From: Candidatus Bathyarchaeota archaeon
GTDB lineage: Archaea > Thermoproteota > Bathyarchaeia > 40CM-2-53-6
Assembly (NCBI GenBank): GCA_005888695.1
Contig: VBBH01000225.1
Location: 1-6,504, forward strand
DNA: 6,504 nucleotides
Direction: 5' to 3'
In this document: piece after piece, positions 1-5,652 of the stretch
How the letters are laid out: every line of letters begins with the position of its first letter
Numbering within the stretch: position 1 is the first letter of the stretch
Position numbers and translations under genes: made by a program
The notes under the pieces: model-generated
The model's input: only the letters and a program-made list of their open reading frames with translations
What the model was told of the DNA's origin: nothing
The model's database searches: none

Positions 1-175
1 TGAAGATGCTCGATACAATCACCGTTGCAGATCCTTGGTCTCTCCTAACCTGAGTCGTTCCTCGCCTCCGGAGTACTGGGATTAGCAGGGCACCGATGAG
101 TTCACTAAGCCACCAGAGACTGTAGACGATGTAGAAGATTATCGAGGAGGGACCAGTTGCGAAGAGACCGATCAT
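1..175 (-). CDS. Isoprenylcysteine carboxyl methyltransferase-like membrane protein (N-terminal part, cut by window edge)
   Basis: An ATG at 173-175 opens a frame that runs without a stop for 58 residues to the left edge, so the C-terminal catalytic part is missing. The visible part is hydrophobic (residues 11-35 form one or two membrane helices, with WWLSELIG at 21-28), followed by a basic stretch RRRGTTQVRRDQGS (36-49) and a new hydrophobic start. The pattern of a helix with an acidic LSE, then a basic loop with RRD.GS, then a second helix recalls the N-terminus of prokaryotic ICMT/methyltransferase-family integral membrane proteins, which use S-adenosylmethionine. The start overlaps the stop of the TMEM175-like gene as ATGA, so the two are probably translationally coupled. 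The SAM-binding C-terminus cannot be seen, so the family assignment rests on the N-terminal pattern only and substrate cannot be inferred. Confidence 0.6.
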   Translation of the reverse strand, partial: MIGLFATGPSSIIFYIVYSLWWLSELIGALLIPVLRRRGTTQVRRDQGSATVIVSSIF

Positions 176-849
176 TCTCTCACGGTTCCTTTCCCGCCGG
201 TGAAAAGCTCACGGTTCTCTCGACTGTCGGCTGTGACGTTCACTGTGAAGTATCCAGCGACGATCATGATGACAATGATACTTGCTAATGCGCTGAAGAA
301 GGATAGGATGAACGCTATGGCGTATGAGAGGGGACCAACATAGTATCGACGCGTAACGGATCTGACGTGTTCCTCTTGATCAGATCGGATTAGCAGATCT
401 GCTCGCGAGGAATACCACCAGATTGAATTCCAAACGAGCGCTAAAGTTAGGAAGCTGCCAGAGTAGACCGCCGCCGCGGTCCTGCTGTCGGCTGTCTGGT
501 TGAATGATACATGGTTTGCCACCAAGAGGGTGGTGAATGGTGTGAGGACTACGAAGAATAGGAGTAGTCCATTAATGAACATCAGATTCGTATTGATGCG
601 TTTGATGTGGGTGAACATGTTGTGATGGTTTACCCACATGATTAGTATAGTGATGAAACTCGTGACCAAGGCGAACAGTGCCGGCCATTGCTTCAAGAGT
701 CCATCGAGCAGTGACGAGCTGGCTAGCAAAGGCTCGGACAAGGGGTCTTTGAGGTTCAAGACCAAGAGTGTGATCGCGAATGCGAAGATACCATCACTGA
801 ACGCCTCCGTTCTTGCAGTCTCTCGTTCATCTAGACTCTCGCGACTCAT
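172..849 (-). CDS. TMEM175-family (DUF1211) six-helix membrane protein, putative potassium channel
   Basis: A 225-residue integral membrane protein. The family signature lies at the start of helix 1: R13, then FSDG at 17-20, then AFAITLLVLNL (23-33). Helix 2 spans about 55-73 and ends in W72-V-N-H75-H76-N-M-F79, the Trp/His-His pattern usual in this family. Helix 3 is about 90-110, helix 4 about 130-150, and helices 5 and 6 fill about 175-208. Prokaryotic members have one six-helix unit and assemble as tetrameric potassium channels, with selectivity set by hydrophobic residues of helix 1; this size fits one unit. I chose the ATG at 849 because AGGTGA sits four bases upstream and the family motif begins shortly after. 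A GTG at 958-960 would add 37 polar residues without family resemblance. It lies downstream of the split-barrel gene and overlaps the methyltransferase-like gene by an ATGA. No TATA-like box is obvious in 850-961, so transcription from the upstream promoter is likely. Confidence 0.85.
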   Translation of the reverse strand: MSRESLDERETARTEAFSDGIFAFAITLLVLNLKDPLSEPLLASSSLLDGLLKQWPALFALVTSFITILIMWVNHHNMFTHIKRINTNLMFINGLLLFFVVLTPFTTLLVANHVSFNQTADSRTAAAVYSGSFLTLALVWNSIWWYSSRADLLIRSDQEEHVRSVTRRYYVGPLSYAIAFILSFFSALASIIVIMIVAGYFTVNVTADSRENRELFTGGKGTVRE

Positions 850-853
850 GGTT

Positions 854-859
854 TCACCT
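854..859 (-). promoter_or_regulatory. Ribosome-binding site that decides the TMEM175-like start
   Basis: The minus strand reads AGGTGA, then AACC, then ATG (847-849). This matches the complement of the archaeal 16S 3' end and supports the ATG at 849 over the upstream GTG at 960. The same GGTGA core precedes the suspected start of the lactonase-fold gene. Confidence 0.6.
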
Positions 860-904
860 GAAAGGTTGTCCTTGTGGGCGTAGGTGGAAACATGAGTCCA
901 AACA

Positions 905-924
905 GGAACTGTTCCGCGATCGCG
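905..924. repeat. Two abutting palindromes in the gap before the TMEM175-like gene
   Basis: GGAAC-T-GTTCC (905-915) is a perfect 5-1-5 inverted repeat. It runs directly into CGCGATCGCG (915-924), a perfect 10-base palindrome sharing base 915. They lie in the 112 bases between the split-barrel stop and the TMEM175-like ATG. A regulator site or an RNA hairpin between cotranscribed genes is possible. Either palindrome could also occur by chance. Confidence 0.25.
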
Positions 925-961
925 TTGAAAGAGTGCTCTCAATTCCAGACAGGTTTTCACT

Positions 962-1411
962 CTAGGCTGATTTGTACGTGAACGCCTTCTCCGGAATAAG
1001 TTCTACTAGGCTGTCAGTGGTCCAGCCGTACTTTTTCTTTTGAGTCTCCCCGACTCTCTTCGCAATTGCGGTTCCCATCTCGAGGAATCGTATCTTCCCT
1101 TCTATGATCGCTTGGCGTTTCCGTCCCTCCATAATCATCAATGTCAACCTTGGGTTCTTCTGAAGATTCCTGTAACGTGCCGTTGCCTTGTCCACACCCA
1201 GGTACAGCCTTCCGTCGACAGCTACGATATCTGTTGGGGACAAGTGTGGTTGTCCATCCGGCTTTATCGTGGCAGCCACCGCACTTGCCTCTTTGGAGTT
1301 TGCCAGGTCGAATACTTCTTGCGCTGTTAACGGGTTCTTACCATACACATTCTTCGAATGAGAACTGGCCCGCATCAAGGACTGTTTGAGAACTGATTCC
1401 AAGTCTGCCAT
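962..1411 (-). CDS. Pyridoxamine 5'-phosphate oxidase-like split-barrel protein (FMN- or F420-binding type)
   Basis: A 149-residue soluble protein of the normal length for the small PPOX-like split-barrel family. After a polar N-terminal helix region (1-26) come the family's successive strands: EASAVAATIKPDGQPHLSP (41-59), DIVAVDGRLYLGVDK (61-75), the ATARYRNLQKNPRLTLMIM segment (76-94) and RQAIIEGKIRFLE (99-111). The polar T/K-x-R-N-L-x-x-N-P-R loop at 77-88 is the usual site contacting the cofactor phosphate. Members reduce or oxidise small molecules with FMN, or use F420 in many archaea and actinobacteria. The sequence does not tell which cofactor is bound, and the substrate is unknown. 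I chose the ATG at 1409-1411; an in-frame TTG at 1426 would add five residues. The gene diverges from the acetyltransferase over a short AT-poor gap and heads the minus-strand cluster with the TMEM175-like and methyltransferase-like genes. Confidence 0.8.
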   Translation of the reverse strand: MADLESVLKQSLMRASSHSKNVYGKNPLTAQEVFDLANSKEASAVAATIKPDGQPHLSPTDIVAVDGRLYLGVDKATARYRNLQKNPRLTLMIMEGRKRQAIIEGKIRFLEMGTAIAKRVGETQKKKYGWTTDSLVELIPEKAFTYKSA

Positions 1412-1449
1412 GGTATCTTCTTCCAAGAGAACTCGACGTACATCGGCAG

Positions 1450-1458
1450 AATAAAAAG
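1450..1458. promoter_or_regulatory. AT-rich TATA-like patch shared by two divergent genes
   Basis: AATAAAAAG is the only AT-rich patch between the split-barrel start (1411) and the acetyltransferase start (1499). Its edges lie 39 bases from the former and 41 bases from the latter, so a TATA box read either way would place both transcription starts roughly 15-20 bases before the start codons. On the minus strand it reads CTTTTTATT, the better match to an archaeal TATA box. No second box was seen. Confidence 0.4.
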
Positions 1459-1498
1459 ACTGGAGGCTTCATCGCAAGGACCGGCCGGAATTCGGGAA

Positions 1499-2251
1499 AT
1501 GGATGCTCAATCTTACTTGAAACGTATAGTTTATCGTGGATCAGTTCGGCCTAGCATAGACCTTCTCCGTAGATTGCACGTTCGACACTTGCTTTCTGTG
1601 CCGTTCGAAAATCTTGACATTCATCTCGGCCGGCCAATCATACTTGATCAGGAGTTGTTCTACAACAAGATCGTTAGGGATCGTCGCGGAGGTTATTGCT
1701 ACGAGTTGAACGGGTGCTTCGCGTGGCTGCTAAGAGAGCTTGGTTTCAGAGTATCGATGCTTTCCGCCAGAGTGGCAGGAAAGAACGGAGGTTTCAGTCC
1801 CGACTTTGATCATATGACGCTGTTGGTTCGGTTGGAAGAGCCTTGGCTGGTTGATGTTGGGTTCGGAGACTCGTTCACAGAACCAAAACTACTAGATAGC
1901 ACGCGTCCGCAACTGGACAGTGGAGAACTGTACCGGATCGCTAGGAAGAATCGGGAGACAGTATTGTCACGATGGGATGAGATTGGTGTCTGGGCTCCGC
2001 TGTACTCGTTCACTCTTCGACCTCGTAAACTAGAGGATTTCAAGGCCAGAAACCGTTACCAGCAGACCTCCCCAAAGTCACACTTCACAAAGCGACGGTT
2101 AATCAGCAAACTTACACCAAACGGAAGAGTAACGCTCACCGATAGGAAGATCATCTTGACAAATGGCGAGCAGCGTAGCGAATCCCAGGTGAGGAATTCG
2201 AAGCAGTTTGACGGGTTGTTAACTAAGTATTTTCATCTATCATTCGAATGA
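1499..2251 (+). CDS. Arylamine N-acetyltransferase (NAT family)
   Basis: A 250-residue cytosolic enzyme that moves an acetyl group from acetyl-CoA to aromatic amines, hydrazines or related acceptors through an acetyl-cysteine intermediate. The family's landmarks are present in order: VPFENLDIHLGRPI (34-47), RRGGYCYELN (62-71) with catalytic Cys67, DHMTLLV (104-110) with His105, and WLVDVGFG (116-123) with Asp119. The cysteine protease-like Cys-His-Asp triad is therefore complete. The C-terminal third is more divergent, and the protein is slightly shorter than the roughly 270-280 residues usual in bacteria. The ATG at 1499 is the only start giving the full N-terminal domain. An AT-rich box at 1450-1458 fits as its promoter. 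The gene is transcribed alone, divergent from the split-barrel gene. NATs are patchily distributed in archaea, so transfer from bacteria is possible. The natural acceptor cannot be inferred. Confidence 0.9.
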   Translation: MDAQSYLKRIVYRGSVRPSIDLLRRLHVRHLLSVPFENLDIHLGRPIILDQELFYNKIVRDRRGGYCYELNGCFAWLLRELGFRVSMLSARVAGKNGGFSPDFDHMTLLVRLEEPWLVDVGFGDSFTEPKLLDSTRPQLDSGELYRIARKNRETVLSRWDEIGVWAPLYSFTLRPRKLEDFKARNRYQQTSPKSHFTKRRLISKLTPNGRVTLTDRKIILTNGEQRSESQVRNSKQFDGLLTKYFHLSFE

Positions 2252-2303
2252 CTACGGAACACAATTTCTAATACACTTGGTTTGAAGCGCCTTGATGATA
2301 GCG

Positions 2304-2317
2304 GCCTTTTCGAAGGC
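2304..2317 (+). other. Small hairpin GCCTT-TTCG-AAGGC between genes
   Basis: A five-pair stem closes a TTCG loop, 53 bases after the acetyltransferase stop and 16 bases before the next TATA-like box. It could mark the 3' end of the acetyltransferase transcript, but no T run follows, so a terminator role is weakly supported. Confidence 0.25.
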
Positions 2318-2332
2318 TAGATTCTCGCATCC

Positions 2333-2338
2333 TTAAAT
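2333..2338 (+). promoter_or_regulatory. TATA-like box of the PQQ-like propeller gene (leaderless transcript likely)
   Basis: TTAAAT, preceded by CC, is centred about 29 bases before the ATG at 2365. Archaeal transcription normally starts about 25-27 bases after the box centre, so the RNA would begin only a few bases before the ATG or at it. No ribosome-binding motif precedes this ATG, which agrees with leaderless translation. Confidence 0.5.
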
Positions 2339-2364
2339 CGGCCGATCGAGGAATCATAACATCA

Positions 2365-4023
2365 ATGGTATTTTCCCGTCCCAGTGGACGGATTGGATTG
2401 TTGCTCCACGCGAGTTTCGTAATCGCCATTATAATGGTGCCCTCGGTTTTGGCCTCCAGTGCCCAAGCACCAGCTGGGGACATGGGTGCAGGGTTCACGA
2501 CCCCTTCTATGTGGCCGGTTTATGGGCACGATAGTCAGCGCACAAGTCGGACTGATCACGCCGGACCGGCCGCACCATTGCGAAGGTGGAGCGTTACGGC
2601 AGCTCCAAGGACGCAGAATGGTGCCCCAATAGTGATTGATTTCAAGGGCACGGTCTATGTTGGGTCGGATGACGGTTTGATCTCGATCTATCCTCAGACG
2701 GGAGAGATGAAGGCCTTCTGGCAAGGCGGGAGTGTCTATGCAGTAGCGATTCTTTCGGACCGCACGATCATCGCAGGCGCGAACTACGGGGTTGGGACCT
2801 CGCTAGAACATGGAACCGTTTTTGCACTCAGTCCAGAAGGGATTCAGGAATGGAGCCTCACACTATCAGGTAACATCTACAACCAGATGGCAATTAGCAA
2901 GGATGACACTATCTACGTTCTCACTCATCATGGCCCGTTATACGCGATCAGTTCGACGGGTAGCCTGAAATGGATGAAACAAGCTTCGGGTAGTTACGGC
3001 GGAGTCGCCATTGCCCGGGACGATACAGTATACGCGTCAACGGAGACAAATCTGACGGCATACCATCCGGACGGCCAGCCTATTTGGAGCATTCCAGTTT
3101 GGGTGGACGCGCAGCTTGTCGTGCAAGATGATGGGACGATACTTGCCGTGGGGTACCAGTGCGGCTCCGGCATCGGTTTTTGCAATCCAGTATCAGTCAG
3201 GACTCTCTTTGCTCTCAACCCGAACCGTACAACGAGATGGTCTCTGGAATCGCCTAGTTCTCCTCCTTCCCTTGGATGGGACGGAACGATCTACGCATCC
3301 TACAACCACGACATTCGGGCTTTGAATTCGGACGGAACTAAGAGGTGGAATATGACACTCAACACTGCAGGCTACTACACTTCAGGGATAGTAGATGCAA
3401 ACAATGTTCTCTACGTTTATTCGGATGACGGGATCACTGCCATAACTTCGGGCGGGGATGTATGGTGGACCGTTCGGGATGTCGGGTATCCGGTCGGGAT
3501 AGGAGCGGACGGGACTCTCTACTATTACCATTTTCCGGATGGGTTGGTGAGCACTGGGTTAGTAGGTGCTTTGGCAGCGACTGACTTTGTCGTTACTGCG
3601 AATCCGAACTCATTCACGTTAATTTCAGGTCAGAAGGGCTTCTCAACTGTTACTGTTACTCCAAGGTTCGGCTTCTCCGGTACGGTGACTCTGAGTTCGA
3701 AGGTCTCACCATCCAGTCCCATAATCTCGCTTGCTTCATCAAGCGTCCCCGGAGGTTCAGGAAACGTGGCGATGACGATCGATGTGGGCGGTGCATTGCC
3801 GATCGGGACCTATGTCGTAAACGTAACGGGGTCTAGCGGATATCTAGCTCATTCATCCCTGGTGAACGTCATCGTGACCCACCCACAGGCAACGCTTGAT
3901 TCATCCCTCTTGGGGCTTTCAACAGGGATGATCTTTATACTTGCTGAAGGGATTGCAATTGTCGTTGTGGCTGTTCTAGCGACAGTAGTTATTCTGAAGA
4001 GACGAAAGAATACTCGAGTCTAG
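2365..4023 (+). CDS. Secreted, membrane-anchored PQQ-like beta-propeller protein with Ig-like domain
   Basis: A 552-residue surface protein. A signal peptide covers 1 to about 35 (basic R5/R9, hydrophobic 10-30, cleavage possible after A30-A35). The propeller spans about 43-405 and opens with WPVYGHDSQRTSRTDHAGPA, typical of the N-terminal blade. Blade repeats of the form DGT-[IVL]-Y-[VA]...G-x-x-x-W follow, including DDTIYVLTHHG, DDTVYASTET, DGTIYASYN, NNVLYVYSDDG and DGTLYYYHF. I count seven such units plus the closing strand, consistent with a seven- or eight-bladed ring. An Ig-like domain at 407-504 (DFVVTANPNSFTL, then FGFSGTVTLSS) resembles domains repeated in archaeal exported proteins. 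A helix at about 521-544 followed by KRRK leaves the tail in the cytoplasm. PQQ-type repeats are structural here: none of the calcium or PQQ-binding features of alcohol dehydrogenases was recognised, so a binding or cell-surface role is more likely than redox catalysis. It faces the lactonase-fold gene tail to tail. Confidence 0.88.
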   Translation: MVFSRPSGRIGLLLHASFVIAIIMVPSVLASSAQAPAGDMGAGFTTPSMWPVYGHDSQRTSRTDHAGPAAPLRRWSVTAAPRTQNGAPIVIDFKGTVYVGSDDGLISIYPQTGEMKAFWQGGSVYAVAILSDRTIIAGANYGVGTSLEHGTVFALSPEGIQEWSLTLSGNIYNQMAISKDDTIYVLTHHGPLYAISSTGSLKWMKQASGSYGGVAIARDDTVYASTETNLTAYHPDGQPIWSIPVWVDAQLVVQDDGTILAVGYQCGSGIGFCNPVSVRTLFALNPNRTTRWSLESPSSPPSLGWDGTIYASYNHDIRALNSDGTKRWNMTLNTAGYYTSGIVDANNVLYVYSDDGITAITSGGDVWWTVRDVGYPVGIGADGTLYYYHFPDGLVSTGLVGALAATDFVVTANPNSFTLISGQKGFSTVTVTPRFGFSGTVTLSSKVSPSSPIISLASSSVPGGSGNVAMTIDVGGALPIGTYVVNVTGSSGYLAHSSLVNVIVTHPQATLDSSLLGLSTGMIFILAEGIAIVVVAVLATVVILKRRKNTRV

Positions 4024-4086
4024 TCTTACTTCTGACTGAGCTTCGTGGGCGATTATGGCCTTATCAAAATCGGGACTGTGTAATTC

Positions 4087-4106
4087 CAAGGAGGAAAAAG
4101 GGGGAG
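4087..4106 (-). terminator. Pyrimidine-rich stretch with T5 tract, possible archaeal terminator of the lactonase-fold gene
   Basis: The 116 bases between the two convergent genes (4024-4139) hold no gene. On the minus strand, CCCCCTTTTTCCTCC (T run at 4095-4099) lies about 40 bases after the lactonase-fold stop. Archaeal RNA polymerase commonly stops at T runs without a hairpin. For the plus-strand gene only a weak TCTTACTTCT follows the stop. Placement is tentative. Confidence 0.3.
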
Positions 4107-4139
4107 GGCGACTCGTTGGGTGGTGTGTTAGCGTTTTCT

Positions 4140-5150
4140 CTAGTCGGCGGCCAGTCCGTCTGCTCCTGCTGGGACTCCTGTGATTGTTGTAACCCAGCTG
4201 AGGCTTCCGTCATCGTGTACCTTGTAGCCTTGAATGCTGTGGGATGAGATGATGGAGACGTAGAGGTATCCGCTGTTTCTTGTGAGTGCCATGTCGATAT
4301 CTCCTGAGCCTGTAGTGGCTGCGATGGATTGTAGGAGATGTATGACTCCGTTCCTGTCGACTGTGTAGCTTGAGATAGTTCCGCTATGGGCGTTGGTGGT
4401 GTAGGCGTACTTGCTGTTTCCTGTGACGACGACCCAACAAGGCGCTAGTTGATTGTCAGGTACCGAGCCGCTTATTGTGGTTAGACTGCCTGAGCTAGAG
4501 GCCGTGTAGGAGGATAGTTCGCCTCCTGCGGCTTCACTAACTATCAAGGTTCCTCTATTGTTGAATGCGAACCCGAATGGTGTATTTCCACTCGATGCAT
4601 GGCTAATGGGTGCAGAGGCAACTCCGTGTGCGTTGACAGTGTAGGTGTCGACGATACTTGTCGATTTTTCAGTGACGACCAATACCGTTCCCTCAGGGTT
4701 GAAGGATATCTGGGCCGGAGCGGTTATTCCGCTGAGCGGCTGGACGGAACCTGCTATCGGTGACAATTCGCCTTCCTTGTCTAACCTGTAACCCGCGATG
4801 TTTCCTTTGCCACCGGCACCGCCGGAGTTGAGGACGTAGACTAGTCTGTCATTGATGGTGAGGCTGATGGGCATTATTCCGTTTGAACTGGTCCTGCCGG
4901 TGAGTGATAGAATGTTCTGGTGTGCTTGGAAGATTGAGATGTCGTTGCTGCCCGCGTTGACAACTAGTAATGTTCTGCCGTTATTCGATAGGATTAGACC
5001 GCCCTGATTGGATCCCGCTAACCCTGTCGCGCCTAGTCCGCCTGTCGAGAACTTTCCAGAGAATGCTAGGGACCCGTCGCTTGCCCTGTCATATCGTACG
5101 ACCTGGTTCCCGGCTAGGTCGTTGGTCATTATGTAGACTGCGCCCGTCAT
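4140..5150 (-). CDS. Lactonase-fold seven-bladed beta-propeller, exported (intact part; leader is frame-shifted)
   Basis: The propeller is complete in 336 residues. It begins GAVYIMTND (3-11) with GNQVVRYDR, and successive blades show the lactonase-family strands: LLVVNAGSNDISIF (61-74), VYVLNSGG (104-111), GNIAGYRLDKEGELSPI (116-132), VLVVTEKSTSIVDTYTV (156-172), TPFGFAFNNRGTLIVSEA (190-207), YAYTTNAHSGTISSYTV (248-264) and YLYVSIISSHSIQGYKV (295-311), ending in GADGLAAD. The fold is that of 6-phosphogluconolactonase and muconate-lactonising proteins, but many exported members have no shown enzyme activity, so I do not claim one. The ATG at 5150 is the first in-frame start, yet it lies after an in-frame signal peptide coded by 5193-5249. 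The true gene very probably started at 5263, with one base lost (see the next entry). The gene follows the wHTH/membrane pair on the same strand after 217 bases. Confidence 0.85.
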   Translation of the reverse strand: MTGAVYIMTNDLAGNQVVRYDRASDGSLAFSGKFSTGGLGATGLAGSNQGGLILSNNGRTLLVVNAGSNDISIFQAHQNILSLTGRTSSNGIMPISLTINDRLVYVLNSGGAGGKGNIAGYRLDKEGELSPIAGSVQPLSGITAPAQISFNPEGTVLVVTEKSTSIVDTYTVNAHGVASAPISHASSGNTPFGFAFNNRGTLIVSEAAGGELSSYTASSSGSLTTISGSVPDNQLAPCWVVVTGNSKYAYTTNAHSGTISSYTVDRNGVIHLLQSIAATTGSGDIDMALTRNSGYLYVSIISSHSIQGYKVHDDGSLSWVTTITGVPAGADGLAAD

Positions 5151-5263
5151 CTTGTTGGAATTATCATTTCCTTGATTGTCGTTCCATGATCTGGCATTGG
5201 CCAGTGGAATTGCGAGGGCTAGAAGGATTAGAGCTGCTAATACGGTGAATCTTGGACTTTCAT
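5151..5263 (-). pseudogene. Signal-peptide leader of the lactonase-fold gene, separated from its ATG by a one-base shift
   Basis: In the frame of the propeller, 5193-5249 encodes FTVLAALILLALAIPLANA, a near-ideal signal peptide with an A-x-A cleavage site. A polar linker rich in Asn/Asp (RSWNDNQGNDNSNK) follows and leads to the ATG at 5150. The frame is open upstream to a TAG at 5354-5356 but holds no ATG, GTG or TTG. The ATG at 5261-5263 is followed by AAAGTCC. Read directly, it gives MKVQDSPY and stops. One more A in the A run gives M-K-S-P-R-F and joins the signal peptide, for a total of 374 residues. Either this is a sequencing or assembly error, or a real mutation that leaves the protein without export. 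I cannot tell which from the window. Confidence 0.7.
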
Positions 5264-5274
5264 TTTTGTAATAT

Positions 5275-5279
5275 TCACC
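5275..5279 (-). promoter_or_regulatory. Ribosome-binding site for the out-of-frame ATG at 5263
   Basis: The minus strand reads GGTGA, then 11 bases, then ATG (5261-5263). The motif matches the one before the TMEM175-like gene. No comparable site precedes the ATG at 5150, where the upstream bases code for the Asn-rich linker. This supports translation starting at 5263 in the ancestral gene. Confidence 0.5.
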
Positions 5280-5367
5280 CCCGGTTTCTCGATGGCCGAG
5301 AGAGGAGTCGGTGATCGTATTTGACGGAATTGCGAGAATTGGTGGGGTTCTGGTCTAGATCTGTTGC

Positions 5368-5652
5368 TTAATGGACAGTGGTCCGAAGTAGGACGAGGAT
5401 TCCTAGGACCTGAGCAGTGTTTACGGCTAGTAGATAGGGTAGGAATGGTTCTCCTATGAATGGGCTCATTGTGAGGAAAGAGTAGGCGGCTAGTAGGTTC
5501 TGGGCGAATAGGATCAATGCGAAAACTAGCAGGCCAAGGCTGAACTGGGCCCTAGTCTCGCGATAGATTCGCGCATAGACAAGAATCAATCCGAATAGGA
5601 GGATTGTGCTGATCGTAGCGGTGTACATGCTTAGGTCCATTAGTGAAACCAT
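5368..5652 (-). CDS. Small three-helix membrane protein paired with the wHTH regulator
   Basis: A 94-residue protein with three predicted membrane helices: about 7-27, 37-57 and 69-89. The loop between helices 1 and 2 is short and basic (R28, R31, R34), probably cytoplasmic; by the positive-inside rule the N-terminus would then be outside and the C-terminus outside. Polar residues sit inside or at the ends of helices (Q51, N52, E68, N78, Q81). No enzyme motif is visible. The ATG touches the stop of the winged-helix gene (TAA then ATG), with GAGG nine bases upstream; an in-frame ATG at 5638-5640 lacks such a site. Abutting pairs of this type recur in archaeal genomes, and similar small proteins carry only DUF names. 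A sensor or partner that controls the regulator at the membrane is an inference from the pairing alone. Confidence 0.8.
   Translation of the reverse strand: MVSLMDLSMYTATISTILLFGLILVYARIYRETRAQFSLGLLVFALILFAQNLLAAYSFLTMSPFIGEPFLPYLLAVNTAQVLGILVLLRTTVH

Noticed and set aside
850..960. GTG start at 958-960 extending the TMEM175-like protein by 37 residues
   Set aside because: The added segment is polar and unlike the family, and AGGTGA lies four bases before the ATG at 849, just ahead of the conserved FSDG motif.
1412..1426. TTG start at 1424-1426 for the split-barrel protein
   Set aside because: It adds only five residues and has no ribosome-binding motif. The ATG at 1411 gives the family's usual length. 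The choice is not certain.
2365..4023. PQQ-dependent dehydrogenase
   Set aside because: Only the structural blade repeats are present. The protein has an Ig-like domain and a C-terminal anchor, and no recognisable cofactor or calcium site.
4140..5150. Naming the propeller 6-phosphogluconolactonase
   Set aside because: The fold matches, but the in-frame signal peptide indicates export, and sugar-phosphate metabolism is cytosolic. No catalytic residues could be confirmed by eye.
5151..5248. Plus-strand frame across the lactonase-fold leader, and other long frames opposite real genes (for example 638-883, 1040-1330, 2994-3218, 5659-5949, 6303-6497)
   Set aside because: They lie opposite or within well-recognised genes, show no domain or membrane pattern of their own, and have low-complexity or Ser/Arg-rich translations typical of shadow frames.
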